Positions 34,309 through 43,781 of a DNA stretch of 64,000 nucleotides are shown piece after piece. Both the position numbers and the translations under genes were made by a program. Origin of the DNA: Rubellimicrobium sp. CFH 75288 (GTDB lineage: Bacteria; Pseudomonadota; Alphaproteobacteria; Rhodobacterales; Rhodobacteraceae); assembly GCF_009904055.1 (NCBI RefSeq), contig NZ_WYDP01000001.1, forward strand, positions 496,001 to 560,000. The letters are read 5' to 3'. Below the pieces are notes generated by a model that searched no databases, was not told where the DNA came from, and saw only the letters and a list, made by a program, of their open reading frames with translations. Numbering within the stretch: position 1 is the first letter of the stretch; every line of letters starts with the position of its first letter.

Positions 34309-35195
34309 GCTTGTCTTTCCTTGGATCTGGCCTGCTGGCGCAGGGCGAGAAGGTCTTCGGCGGTCGGAATCTCGCCATTGATGAGAGGGATCGCCGGCCG
34401 CATGGCCTCCTCCTCGGCGGAGATCACGGGGACCGAGGCCAGGAGAAGGCGGGTATAGTCGTGCTGGGGAGCGCCAAAGACCTGCGCCACCGCGCCGGTC
34501 TCCACGATCCGCCCACGATAGAGGACCCCGACCGTCTGCGCGAAGTTCCGCATGAGCGACAGGTCGTGGCTGATGAACAGGTAGGTCAGCCCGAGTTCGC
34601 CACCGAGGTCTTCCAGAAGCTCGATGATCCGGGCCTGCACCGAGACATCCAGCGCCGAGGTGGGTTCGTCCAGCACCAGAAGCCGGGGTTCGACCGCGAG
34701 GGCCCGGGCAATGGCGACACGCTGCTTCTGGCCGCCCGAGAGTTCGTGCGGATAGCGCTCGGCAAAGTGCCGGGGCAGCTGAACCATCTCCAGAAGAGCG
34801 GCCACGCGCCTCTGGCGATTGCCCGGAAACCCGTGTGCGTCGAGGGGCACCCGGATCGACTGGCCCACGGTCCGCCGGGGGTTGAGCGACGCGCCGGGGT
34901 TCTGGAACACCATCTGCACCTTTCGCCGGTGCGCGAGGCTGGCCTGCCGACCCAGGATCGACACGCCGTCCAGCAGGATGTCGCCGCCGGTCGGACGAGT
35001 GAGGCCCATGATCATCCGCGCGATGGTGGACTTGCCCGATCCGCTCTCCCCGGCCAGCCCGTAAACCTGCCCCTTCGGAATGCTCAGCGACACGCCGTCC
35101 ACGGCCCGCACTTCGCCCCTGACACGCCCGAAGGTCCCCCTGAGGGGGAAGACCTTGTGCAGGTCGCGCAATTCGAGAACCGGGCTGGCCGTCAT
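34305..35195 (-). CDS. ABC transporter ATP-binding protein, DppF-type (right arm)
   Basis: 296 residues: Walker A GESGSGKS, MVFQNPGASLNPRR Q-loop, LSGGQKQR signature, LLVLDEPTSALD Walker B, FISHDLSLM switch. Paired with the DppD-type ATPase upstream (4-bp overlap). C-terminal DYTRLLLASVP matches oligopeptide-type ATPases. Confidence 0.9.
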   Translation of the reverse strand: MTASPVLELRDLHKVFPLRGTFGRVRGEVRAVDGVSLSIPKGQVYGLAGESGSGKSTIARMIMGLTRPTGGDILLDGVSILGRQASLAHRRKVQMVFQNPGASLNPRRTVGQSIRVPLDAHGFPGNRQRRVAALLEMVQLPRHFAERYPHELSGGQKQRVAIARALAVEPRLLVLDEPTSALDVSVQARIIELLEDLGGELGLTYLFISHDLSLMRNFAQTVGVLYRGRIVETGAVAQVFGAPQHDYTRLLLASVPVISAEEEAMRPAIPLINGEIPTAEDLLALRQQARSKERQA

Positions 35196-36010
35196 CCGTT
35201 CCGTCCCGTCAGACGCGGCACCGCGGCGATCAGGTTTCTCGTGTAATCCTCGGCAGGAGCCTCGAAGATTGCCTGCGTCGCCCCGTGCTCCACGATGCGG
35301 CCCCTGTTCATGACATAGGTGTAGCCGCAGGTCTGGCGGACGACGCCGAGATTGTGGGTGATCATCAGCAGCGCAAGCCCGTTCTCGGTCACAAGGTCCT
35401 TGAGCAGCTTCAGGATCTGGGCCTGGGTCGTCACGTCGAGCGCGGTGCCCGGCTCGTCGGCGATCAGCAGGCGTGGTTCCGACAGGAGCGCCATCGCGAT
35501 CAGGATGCGCTGACGCATGCCGCCCGACAGCATGATCGGAAAGGATCGGGCCACCCGTTCCGGGTCGCGCATGCGGACTTGGGCCAGCACTTCGAGGATG
35601 CGCACCCGGCGACCGCGCCGGTCACGGTCGCGTCCCAGTCGCCGGTCGGCATATTTCAGGATGGTGCCGAGCTGGTCCTGGATGGTGAAGACCGGATTGA
35701 GCGAGGACATGGGATCCTGGAACACCATGCTCATGGCGGTGCCCCGCAGGCGCAGACGGTCGCGCTCCGGCATCGTCAGCAGGTCGCGGCCCGCGAACAG
35801 GATGCGTCCGCCCTCTACCTTGGCCGGGGGAACGGGCAGAATGCCCATGATCGTCTTCATCGTGACCGACTTGCCCGACCCGCTCTCGCCCACGAGCGCG
35901 ATCTGTGCGCCTTCGGGAACCGCGAGAGACACGTCGTGCAACACCTGGCTCCGGCGGCCATAGGTCGTGAAACTGACCGACAGCCCCTCGACCGACAGCA
36001 GAACGCTCAT
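35192..36010 (-). CDS. ABC transporter ATP-binding protein, DppD-type (right arm)
   Basis: 272 residues from ATG at 36010, which overlaps the permease gene stop. Walker A GESGSGKS, MVFQDPMSSLNPV, LSGGMRQR, LLIADEPGTALD, MITHNLGVV. The preference for LSGGM and NLGVV marks it as the DppD half, like its left-arm counterpart. A longer reading into the permease gene was rejected because it has no ABC character. Confidence 0.9.
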   Translation of the reverse strand: MSVLLSVEGLSVSFTTYGRRSQVLHDVSLAVPEGAQIALVGESGSGKSVTMKTIMGILPVPPAKVEGGRILFAGRDLLTMPERDRLRLRGTAMSMVFQDPMSSLNPVFTIQDQLGTILKYADRRLGRDRDRRGRRVRILEVLAQVRMRDPERVARSFPIMLSGGMRQRILIAMALLSEPRLLIADEPGTALDVTTQAQILKLLKDLVTENGLALLMITHNLGVVRQTCGYTYVMNRGRIVEHGATQAIFEAPAEDYTRNLIAAVPRLTGRNG

Positions 36011-36882
36011 CGCACGTCCTCCACGTCGAAGAGGTCGCGCAGTCCATCGCCCAGGAGATTGAAGCCGAGAGCAAGGATCAGGATGGCCGAGCCCGGCAGG
36101 AGCGACTGCCACCAGTAATCGGGCAGAAAGGACGCGCCTTGCGCCACCATCGTGCCGAGATCCGGGGTCGGCGGCTGGATTCCGAGGCCGAGAAAGGACA
36201 AGGCGGCGCCGATCAGGATCACGAAGCCCGCGTCGAGAGAGGTCTTGACGGCGATGGCGGAAACGCAGTTGGGCAGGATCTCGCGAAAGAGGATGTGCCG
36301 CCTCGATGCGCCCAGGGTCTCGGCCGCCTCGACGAATTCCTGCGTGCGCAACTGTCGCGTGATGGAATAGATCAGCCGCGTGTGCCACGTCCACCACAGA
36401 AGCGCGATGGCCAGCATCGAATTGACGAGCGAGGGCGACAGCACGGCCGCGACCGCCAGCGCCATGACCAGAGGCGGGATGGCCAGCGCAATGTCGGTGA
36501 TCCGCATGATCACGGTCTCGACCCAGCCGCCGAAATAGCCTGCCAGCAGGCCGAGGATCACGCCGATCGGAATGGCCACCCCCAGCACCACGACCGCAAG
36601 GATCAGCGAGATGCGAAGCCCGAAGATCACGCGGGTGAAGATGTCGCGCCCCACGTTGTCGGTTCCGAACCAGTGGGCGGCCGACGGCGGCTGGTGGCGG
36701 TTGCGGAAATCGACCACCGCGCCGACATGATCGGGATAGGGGGTGATATAGGGCGCGAGGATCGCCAGAAGCACGCAGACGACGACGATGACCGCCCCGA
36801 TCACGGCGGTGGGGTTGCGCGAGAAGCGGAACCAGTTCTGCCAGGCGTTCGACAGGGCGTGCTGTTCGGCGTCGGTCCTCAT
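36007..36882 (-). CDS. ABC transporter permease, DppC-type (right arm)
   Basis: 291 residues with six helices; HWFGTDNVGRDIFTRVIF, the EAA loop FVEAAETLGASRRHILFREI and SFLGLGIQPPTPDLGTM. Closely parallel in sequence and order to the left-arm permease. Overlaps both neighbours by 4 bp. Confidence 0.9.
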   Translation of the reverse strand: MRTDAEQHALSNAWQNWFRFSRNPTAVIGAVIVVVCVLLAILAPYITPYPDHVGAVVDFRNRHQPPSAAHWFGTDNVGRDIFTRVIFGLRISLILAVVVLGVAIPIGVILGLLAGYFGGWVETVIMRITDIALAIPPLVMALAVAAVLSPSLVNSMLAIALLWWTWHTRLIYSITRQLRTQEFVEAAETLGASRRHILFREILPNCVSAIAVKTSLDAGFVILIGAALSFLGLGIQPPTPDLGTMVAQGASFLPDYWWQSLLPGSAILILALGFNLLGDGLRDLFDVEDVR

Positions 36883-37904
36883 GCCCGCGCCCCCCGGATG
36901 CGGATGCGCGGATCGACCACGCCGACCAGAACGTCGATGAGAAGGTTCACCAGCACGAAGAAGACGCCGGAGACCATGACCACGCCCATGATGGCGTTCA
37001 GGTCCTTCTGCGTGATCGCCCGCACGCCGTAGGACGCCATGCCGGGCCAGGAGAAGATCAGCTCGACGACGAAGGCGTTGCCGATCAGCGAGGCGAACTC
37101 GAGACCCGTGATGGTCAGCGGCGGCACAAAGGCGGGGCGCAGCATGTACTTGAACATCCGCAGCCGGTCGGGCACCCCGAAGGCCCGGGCGGCCTCGATG
37201 TAGTCCTGTCGGCTCACGTCGATGAGGCTGGCGCGCGTGATGCGGGCGATCTGGCCCATCGTGGCAGCACCCAGCGCGATGGTGGGCAGGAGCAGATGGC
37301 GCACCGCCTCAGCGAAGACGTCCCCGCGCCCTCGGATCAGGCTGTCGATCAGCAGAAGGCCGGTGATGTCGGCCTGAAAGGGCAGGCTCGCCGGCAGGCG
37401 GCCCGTCGTGGGCAGGATGTTGAGGACGTAACCTGCGAGGATCTGCAGCAGCAGCGCAAGAAAGAAGGTCGGCGTCACCGCCGAGACGATTGCAAGCGCG
37501 CGTACGAGGTTGTCCGGCCAGCGATCCTTCCACCGGGCCGCCGCCACCCCCAGCGGCACACCGAGGACGAAGGCCAGCACGATGGTGCAGAGAACCAGCT
37601 CGAAGGTTGCAGGAAACGTGCGCGCGATGTCCACGTTCACGGACTGCGCCGTCAGGAGGGACCGACCCAGATCGCCCTGCGCAAGACCCGACAGGAAGAG
37701 GCCGTACTGCTCCCAGAGCGGTCTGTTCAGGCCCAGCGTCTCCTGCAGGGCCTGAACCTGCTCGGCGCTGGCGCGGGGGCCAAGGGCCATGCGGGCCGGG
37801 TCGCCGGGCACCACGCGGGCGATGGTGAAGATCACGACCGAGAGGCCGAAGAGCACCAGAAGCGACCACAGGACGCGACGTCCCAGAAAGACCAGGAACT
37901 CCAT
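36879..37904 (-). CDS. ABC transporter permease, DppB-type (right arm)
   Basis: 341 residues from the ATG at 37904. ARVVPGDPARMALGPRASAEQ near residue 30 and the EAA loop YIEAARAFGVPDRLRMFKYM are typical. A longer frame upstream would run into the binding-protein gene and has no membrane character, so it was not used. It follows the binding-protein gene by about 80 bp. Confidence 0.9.
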   Translation of the reverse strand: MEFLVFLGRRVLWSLLVLFGLSVVIFTIARVVPGDPARMALGPRASAEQVQALQETLGLNRPLWEQYGLFLSGLAQGDLGRSLLTAQSVNVDIARTFPATFELVLCTIVLAFVLGVPLGVAAARWKDRWPDNLVRALAIVSAVTPTFFLALLLQILAGYVLNILPTTGRLPASLPFQADITGLLLIDSLIRGRGDVFAEAVRHLLLPTIALGAATMGQIARITRASLIDVSRQDYIEAARAFGVPDRLRMFKYMLRPAFVPPLTITGLEFASLIGNAFVVELIFSWPGMASYGVRAITQKDLNAIMGVVMVSGVFFVLVNLLIDVLVGVVDPRIRIRGARA

Positions 37905-37984
37905 GGAGATCACTCCTGGAAGACGGAAGAACTGCCGCCGCGGCAGGGCGCGGCCCGGCACGGGGCCGGGCCGCGGGGCGAATC

Positions 37985-39541
37985 TCAGCAGGTCCAGCGG
38001 TAGCGATAGAAGTCGTAGTCGAAGCTCATCATCGGGACGGCGTCGAACCCTTCGAGGCAGTTGTCCATCGCGTGCTGGACGGTCTGCGCCAGAAGCGGGA
38101 TGGACACCATCCGCTCGTCCAGCTCGTGCTGGAGCGTCTTGTAGATCTCGGCCTGTTCCTCGACGTCGCCCGTGGCCCGGGCGGCATCGATCAGGGCGTC
38201 GATCTCTGGGTCCTGCAGCCACTCCATGCTGGCCCAGGTCCCCGCCGCGTCCGAATGGTACTGGGTGAAGAACATCGAGTCCGGGCTGGGATAGGTCGGC
38301 CCGAAAAAGATCTGGTTCACGTTCGGTGTGGTCTCCACCGATCCCGCGATCTCGGTGATCCGGTTCCACGGATCGGGTTGCTGGGTCACGACGAAGCCCA
38401 GCGCCTCCAGATGCGCCTGGAGCATCAGGCTGATTTCTTCCTCGAAGAGCGTGCCCGCGACATAGCCCAGCGTGATCGGGATCGCCTCGCCCGCGTAGGA
38501 GGACAGCGCCACCTCTTCTGCCGCGCGCTCCATGTCGAAGACGGGACCTTCCACGTCCCCGGCGTGGAAGGCCGCAAAGCCCGCCTCCGGCAGCACGGTG
38601 TTCATCGGCTCGCCGGGAAAGATGACCTCGCGGATCGTCTCGTAATCGACTGCATGGGCGATCGCCCGACGGATGTGGATGTCGTCGGTCGGCGGCAGCC
38701 GACTGTTGAGCTTGAGGTAGAAGGCGGTCGAGGTCGGCTGGCTGTCGATGCGGAACCGGCCCATGGCGCCCAGGGCCTCGTAGGTGTCGGGCGACTGGTA
38801 GGGCGAGGTCATGGTCAGTTCCCCCGAGGCGGCCATGGCGCGCACCGTGGCCTCGTCATTGGTGACGATCCAGCGGACCTCGTCGATGGCGCCCTCGTGC
38901 CAGCCGCGATAGTAGTTCGGGTCGCGTTTCACGATCATCCGCGAGCCGCGATCCCAGCTGTCCAGCAGATAGGGGCCGGAACCCGCGACATTCGTGGCGA
39001 GGAACGTCTCTCCGTCGTCGTCGCCGGCATTCGCGATCACCACATCCGAGTTCAGGATGCGCAGCGAGGGAACGGTCGCCATGAAGGGGGCGAAGGTCCG
39101 CGACAGATTGAAGGTGACGGTCTTGTCATCCTCGGCCACCACGTTGCCGGGCTCGACGATGCCGGCGAACAGGTTGGCAGGACCCTGGTTGATGCGCAGC
39201 AGACGCTCGAAGGAATAGACGACGTCCTTGGCCTCGACGGGGCTTCCGTCCGAGAAATGGGCGTCCGGGCGGATCGTGAAGGTCACGGATGTGGCATCGT
39301 CCGACACGACCCAGCTTTCGGCGAGTTCGGGGACCAGGTTGCCGTCGCTGTCCACGGTGACGAGACCATCGTAGAGGTTCACGCTCGCCATGTAGTCGGT
39401 ATAGTCGCTGATCTTGGCCGGATCGATCGTACTGAAGATCTGGACGGTATTCTGTGTCACCACGTTCTGCGCCGCCGCGGCGCCGGCACCCAGACAGGCC
39501 ACCGCCAGAGCGGCAGCCGCGGTCGTCGTGAGAAGTCGCAT
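37985..39541 (-). CDS. Peptide-type ABC transporter substrate-binding protein (family 5), right arm
   Basis: 518 residues with signal peptide about 1-24 (LLTTTAAAALAVACLGAGAA). Mature start TIDPAKISDYTDY, YLKLNSRLPPTDDIHIRRAI and YHSDAAGTWASMEWL match the left-arm protein, so the two are paralogues. The ATG at 39541 lies 8 nt after GAGG; an ATG at 39547 is too close to that Shine-Dalgarno. The operon is preceded by two 21-bp-phased repeats that are probably sites for the LuxR/LAL regulator encoded just upstream. Confidence 0.88.
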   Translation of the reverse strand: MRLLTTTAAAALAVACLGAGAAAAQNVVTQNTVQIFSTIDPAKISDYTDYMASVNLYDGLVTVDSDGNLVPELAESWVVSDDATSVTFTIRPDAHFSDGSPVEAKDVVYSFERLLRINQGPANLFAGIVEPGNVVAEDDKTVTFNLSRTFAPFMATVPSLRILNSDVVIANAGDDDGETFLATNVAGSGPYLLDSWDRGSRMIVKRDPNYYRGWHEGAIDEVRWIVTNDEATVRAMAASGELTMTSPYQSPDTYEALGAMGRFRIDSQPTSTAFYLKLNSRLPPTDDIHIRRAIAHAVDYETIREVIFPGEPMNTVLPEAGFAAFHAGDVEGPVFDMERAAEEVALSSYAGEAIPITLGYVAGTLFEEEISLMLQAHLEALGFVVTQQPDPWNRITEIAGSVETTPNVNQIFFGPTYPSPDSMFFTQYHSDAAGTWASMEWLQDPEIDALIDAARATGDVEEQAEIYKTLQHELDERMVSIPLLAQTVQHAMDNCLEGFDAVPMMSFDYDFYRYRWTC

Positions 39542-39642
39542 CGCCATGTCCTCACCCCGTTCGTGACAAGCCGCGGGGCCCTTCTGCGGCCCTGCCGAAC
39601 CACAGGATCGGACAGGCAGACACCGCGGGACAACGCCCGCGG

Positions 39643-39674
39643 CGGCTAGGTTTCGGGGCATTTCGGCTAGGTTT
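39643..39674 (-). promoter_or_regulatory. Tandem CGGCTAGGTTT repeats, candidate LAL-regulator boxes
   Basis: CGGCTAGGTTT occurs at 39643-39653 and 39664-39674, an exact 11-bp direct repeat with 21-bp periodicity (two helical turns). It lies about 100-130 bp upstream of the binding-protein start and just after the stop of the LAL-type activator. MalT-type activators bind phased direct repeats in this position. Role inferred. Confidence 0.5.
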
Positions 39675-39693
39675 TTCCCTCGGTGCTCCGGGA

Positions 39694-42024
39694 TCAGGCG
39701 ACAAGGTGCAGGGCGCGCGCCGCAGCCACTGCCTCGCGCCGGCTCCCGCAGCCCAGCTTGCGGTAGAGGTTGGCGAGGTGGAACTTCACCGTCGACTCGC
39801 TCAGACCCATGAGGTTGCCGATGGCCTTGTTCGTCGCGCCCTCGGCCAGCGCATCCAGGATACGCGTCTCCTGGCGGGTGAGGCCGTGAGCGCGACCCCG
39901 GCGCGCCTGTCCGGGTCCGCTATCGGCAACCTGTCGCAGCAGGCGCCGGATGCTGTCGGACTGCGCCAGGCTGTCGCGCAGACGCCTGGGGCCGGTGAGA
40001 TCGGCCAGAAAGCTCCGCTCCTCGCCCAGCGAGGCGATGGTCCCCAGTCGGGCAGCGGTCTCGAGCGTCTGCCGCAGCCGGGCCTCGGCGTCGGACTGGC
40101 GGCGCTGGCGGCGGAGCACGCGGGCCAGCCACAGTTCGGCGGCGGTTCTCTGGCGATGCGTCAGATGCGGATTCTCGGCCATGACGGCCAGCAGGCGGTC
40201 CAACCCCGGCCGGCCAGGCTCGTGCTGCGCCAGATGCCGCAGCCAGACGAGCGCCAGTGCCACTTCGTCCCGGTCGGACAGGGCGGCCAGACCGTCGCCG
40301 GCCGATTCCACAAAGGACATCGTGATGGGCAGCGGCAGGGCCGAGGCTCTCGCCATGGCCTCCTGCCAGCGATTGCCGCTTTGCAGGACCGCGATCTCGC
40401 GGATGTCGATCAGCGTCCCGAACTGCGCCGAGCGTGCCTCGGTCACGCGCCAGCGATCCAGGAAGCTGCGCGCCGCCATGACGGAAAAGTGCTCCGCCAT
40501 GGCCTGACTGCCATAGATCAGGATCATCTCGATCATCGAAGGCCAGATCTCGCCCTGGGTGAAGCTGTCCAGATCGAGCGAGAGAAAGCGGTTCAACGGC
40601 TCGGCCGCGCCCTGTTCGTACGCGATGCAGGCCCGCAGCAGCCGGAGGATGCGTGCGTCACCGGGGCTGTCGTAGTCTAGGCGGGCGAGATGTCCCGCTG
40701 CGGCCTCCGCATGTCTGGCGGCAGCGGCAGGATTGCCGGTCATGAGGTCGATTACGCCCCGGTGCAAGTCGATGTAGAAGGACAGGATCGGCACACCCGC
40801 ACGCGCGAAGTGACTGGCCGCTCGGATCGCGCTGTCCTCGGCCTCGGGAAAGCGGCGCGCGCGCATGTAGAATTCGAGCACCGCATTGTAGAAGGCGCCG
40901 CGGCGCAAGTCGTCCTGGGCCCCGATCTCGGCGAGCAGGCGATAGGACAGGTCGAGATAGCGCGGCCGGAGGTCGAGATCCTCCCAGGTCTGAAGGAGCA
41001 TGCGGATGAACCTGACCTCGAGCGAGAACAGATCCCGCCGCTCGATCACCTCGACGCTGTCCTCGACCAGCGAGCCGAACCGGTCGATCAGGATGCGCCT
41101 CGTCAGGGGCAGCTCGCCGCGCTTGACGGCCTGAACGGCGCGGCAGAGGACGAGCGTCTCGTCCTGTGCGGCCAGATCGGCAGGAAAGCCCGCGATCATC
41201 CGGTCGAACGCCGCTGGCCCGTACCGGTGGATGTAGAACGGCCCGCCAGCCGCGCGCAGGGTGTCGATGGCTGCCTGCCAGTCGCCGATGGACTGGAAGA
41301 TCGCGATCGCCTCGGTGATCTGCCCGATCCGGGCCCGCATCGTGGCGATCACATGCGCCTCCGCCGGGTCGGAGAGCCGCTGCGCCAGCAGGGCAGCGAG
41401 GGCATGATCGAGATGCGGCCGGCATGCGGCGAGCGGGCGAGCCAGGCCGCCGTCGGGCGTGGTCGCGAACGGCATCCCTCCCCGGACATCCGGTGGGATG
41501 GCGCCGCTGCGGCCGGACAGGAGAAGGTCGAGGGCGACAAGCTGGGCCGAGGGCAGAGGCGCCAGGATCGCCTCGCGCAGGAACTCGACCAGGGCTCCCT
41601 CGGGGGTCCGGCTGCCCATGGCCACAGGGAGAAGACAGGCCCAACCCCCGGTCGCGGCCCAGAGAGCGGGTTCGATCTCGGCCTCCGAGAAGAGAAGGTC
41701 CTCGGCCCCATAGCGGCTCACCCGACCATAGACCTCGGCCCGCGCGAGGCCCGGAACCGCCGTCTCGGGCCGCTTGGCCACGACGAGCGGTGGGTCCCGC
41801 TCCGGCAGCGGAGCGCATCGCTCCATCGCCGGCACATCCCAGAACCCGAAGCCGGGCGGTGGTGGATCGGCTGACGACCAGATCGCCGCAGGACCCGCCA
41901 GATCGCGCAGAAGCCAGGACTTCCCGGTGCCGGCCGGCGCTTCGATCAGGATCACCGGCGAAGGGTCCGCCGCGATCCGGGCGAGCAGAGCGGAGCGGTT
42001 TATCCGGAACGCGGCGGCGGTCAT
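39694..42024 (-). CDS. LuxR-family LAL (MalT-type) transcriptional regulator
   Basis: 776 residues: N-terminal STAND ATPase domain with Walker A APAGTGKS (29-36), a long helical tetratricopeptide-like middle region, and a C-terminal LuxR HTH (about 712-776: LTRQETRILDALAEGATNKA, STVKFHLANLYRKLG). Such proteins are ATP-dependent activators switched on by an inducer, like MalT. ATG 42024 follows AGGAGG by 9 nt; an upstream ATG (42042) contains that Shine-Dalgarno. The next gene downstream is the importer it most likely activates. Confidence 0.85.
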   Translation of the reverse strand: MTAAAFRINRSALLARIAADPSPVILIEAPAGTGKSWLLRDLAGPAAIWSSADPPPPGFGFWDVPAMERCAPLPERDPPLVVAKRPETAVPGLARAEVYGRVSRYGAEDLLFSEAEIEPALWAATGGWACLLPVAMGSRTPEGALVEFLREAILAPLPSAQLVALDLLLSGRSGAIPPDVRGGMPFATTPDGGLARPLAACRPHLDHALAALLAQRLSDPAEAHVIATMRARIGQITEAIAIFQSIGDWQAAIDTLRAAGGPFYIHRYGPAAFDRMIAGFPADLAAQDETLVLCRAVQAVKRGELPLTRRILIDRFGSLVEDSVEVIERRDLFSLEVRFIRMLLQTWEDLDLRPRYLDLSYRLLAEIGAQDDLRRGAFYNAVLEFYMRARRFPEAEDSAIRAASHFARAGVPILSFYIDLHRGVIDLMTGNPAAAARHAEAAAGHLARLDYDSPGDARILRLLRACIAYEQGAAEPLNRFLSLDLDSFTQGEIWPSMIEMILIYGSQAMAEHFSVMAARSFLDRWRVTEARSAQFGTLIDIREIAVLQSGNRWQEAMARASALPLPITMSFVESAGDGLAALSDRDEVALALVWLRHLAQHEPGRPGLDRLLAVMAENPHLTHRQRTAAELWLARVLRRQRRQSDAEARLRQTLETAARLGTIASLGEERSFLADLTGPRRLRDSLAQSDSIRRLLRQVADSGPGQARRGRAHGLTRQETRILDALAEGATNKAIGNLMGLSESTVKFHLANLYRKLGCGSRREAVAAARALHLVA

Positions 42025-42213
42025 GGGCGGCAGCCTCCTCATCCGTGTCGGGGCAGGGACCGTCATCCGTCGCGGCCGCGATCCGGTTGCGGATCCCGCC
42101 CCCCTCCCGACCCTGACAGGACGCTCCTGGCCTCCCGTCAAGGGCGTCTACAGGGACGATGCCGGCCGGACCCGGCGCGGGGATCGCAGCCCTCGCGGAA
42201 CTGCAACGCCACC

Positions 42214-42978
42214 CTATCCGAACACGAGTCCGCCATCGACGATGAGGTTCTGGCCCGTCACCGCCCGGCTCCAGGGCGAGGCGAAGAACAGCACCGCATC
42301 GGCCAGTTCCGCCGGTGTTGTGACGCGACCCAGGGGAGTCTGGGCGGCAACGATGTCGAAGACGGCCTCGGGCGTGGCGGCGCTGGCATCGGTCGTGCGC
42401 AGCAGGCCCCCGGAGACCATGTTGACCGTGACGCCGAGCGGCCCCAGCTCCTTGGCCGCGGTGCGGGTGAAGGCGAGCAGCGCCCCCTTGGCGGCCGTGT
42501 AGTCGTGGTAGGGGACGACCGGGTTCTGCACGAGGTTGGTCCCGATGGTGACAACCCGTCCGAACCGCTGGGCCGCGAAATGCGGCCGCAGCGCATGCAG
42601 GCAGTGGAGGGCACCGCCCACAGCGGTTCCGGCCTGCCGTGCGATGTCGCGCCAGGCGAGCCGATCGAGCGGCGTGCGTGCGTCGCCGTCGAAGGCATAA
42701 TCGGCAAGCGCATTGTGGATCAGCACGTCCGGCGGCCCGAAGGCGGCGGCGATCGCCTCCACCATGCGCGCGACGGCCTCCCTGTCCGTCACGTCCGCCT
42801 GGAACGCACGGGCGCGCGGGCCGAGTTCGGCGGCCAGGGCTTCGGCGGCCTCGCGGCTCCTGCGATAGTTGATCGCCACCCGTGCCCCCTCGCGCACGAA
42901 GGCGCGGGCGATGGCGGAGCCGAGTCCGCGCCCGGCTCCGGTGACGAGGACGACGCATTCCTGCAGCGGCCGGCTCAT
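42214..42978 (-). CDS. Short-chain dehydrogenase/reductase coupled to thiD
   Basis: 254-residue classical SDR: nucleotide motif TGAGRGLGSAIA, NAG-region variant IHNALA, and YxxxK as DYTAAK. Thirteen residues before that tyrosine is Thr (IGTN) where classical SDRs usually have Ser, so catalysis may be altered. It overlaps thiD by 4 bp and is thus translated with the thiamine salvage genes and under the TPP riboswitch. The link to thiamine is inferred from that coupling; the fold alone would suggest a 3-oxoacyl-ACP-reductase-like enzyme. Confidence 0.82.
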   Translation of the reverse strand: MSRPLQECVVLVTGAGRGLGSAIARAFVREGARVAINYRRSREAAEALAAELGPRARAFQADVTDREAVARMVEAIAAAFGPPDVLIHNALADYAFDGDARTPLDRLAWRDIARQAGTAVGGALHCLHALRPHFAAQRFGRVVTIGTNLVQNPVVPYHDYTAAKGALLAFTRTAAKELGPLGVTVNMVSGGLLRTTDASAATPEAVFDIVAAQTPLGRVTTPAELADAVLFFASPWSRAVTGQNLIVDGGLVFG

Positions 42979-43781
42979 GCGAGGACCCCTCCGCGATCGG
43001 CGTGGAAATGGTGGACCGGGCCTTGCCCGTGTCCGACGGTCAGGGCGTCGGCCGCGCCGATGGCGGCGGCGACATAGGCCTTGGCCCGCGCGGCTGCCGC
43101 GACCGGCGGCATGCCGTACCCGAGCCCGGTGGCCAGCGCCGAGGAGAGGGTGCACCCCGTGCCGTGGGTCCTGCGCGTGGCATGGCGCGGACCCGGCAGC
43201 CAGGTCAGCCCGTCGGACCAGGCCACCAGATCGGGGCAATCGGGTGCGTCCAGATGCCCGCCCTTCAGCAGGACCGCCCGCGGGCCCAGTTGGAGCAGCG
43301 CCCGGGCCTGCGCCTCCATCTCCGCCCGCGTCGCCGCCATCCCGACCCCGAGCAGGTCCGCAGCCTCGGGCAGGTTCGGCGTGACGACCGTGGCCAGGGA
43401 CAGATGGTCGCGAAGCGCTGCGACGGCGTCGGCCCTCAGCAGACGGTCGCCGCCCTTGGCGACCATCACCGGGTCGAGCACGACCGGCGCATCGAGCCCT
43501 TCGAGCGCGGCGGCCACCGCCCTCACGATGGCGGCGTCGCCGAGCATCCCGATCTTGACCGCGTCGATGCGGATATCCGCCCGGATTGCGGCGATCTGCG
43601 CGGCCACGAAATCGGGCGGCACCAGATGGACCCCCGCGACGCCGCAGGTATTCTGGGCCGTCAGGGCGGTGAGTGCCGCCATCGCATAGCCGCCGCAGGC
43701 GGAGATCGCCTTGATGTCGGCCTGGATGCCCGCACCGCCGGAGGGGTCGGAGCCCGCGACGGACAGGATGTTGGGGATCAT
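42975..43781 (-). CDS. thiD: Hydroxymethylpyrimidine/phosphomethylpyrimidine kinase ThiD
   Basis: 268 residues of the ribokinase fold: AGSDPSGGAGIQADIKA near the start and THGTGCTLSSALATG as the anion hole and catalytic Asp region. It phosphorylates HMP and HMP-P for thiamine synthesis or salvage. The ATG at 43781 overlaps the thiE stop; an upstream in-frame region belongs to thiE. Confidence 0.93.
   Translation of the reverse strand: MIPNILSVAGSDPSGGAGIQADIKAISACGGYAMAALTALTAQNTCGVAGVHLVPPDFVAAQIAAIRADIRIDAVKIGMLGDAAIVRAVAAALEGLDAPVVLDPVMVAKGGDRLLRADAVAALRDHLSLATVVTPNLPEAADLLGVGMAATRAEMEAQARALLQLGPRAVLLKGGHLDAPDCPDLVAWSDGLTWLPGPRHATRRTHGTGCTLSSALATGLGYGMPPVAAAARAKAYVAAAIGAADALTVGHGQGPVHHFHADRGGVLA

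Noticed and set aside
18372-42024. Complete ergothioneine catabolic cluster, suggested by DUF917 (thiohydantoin desulfurase family)
   Set aside because: No ergothionase, thiourocanate hydratase or hydantoin-propionate-type enzymes are seen; only DUF917 and hyuA are shared.
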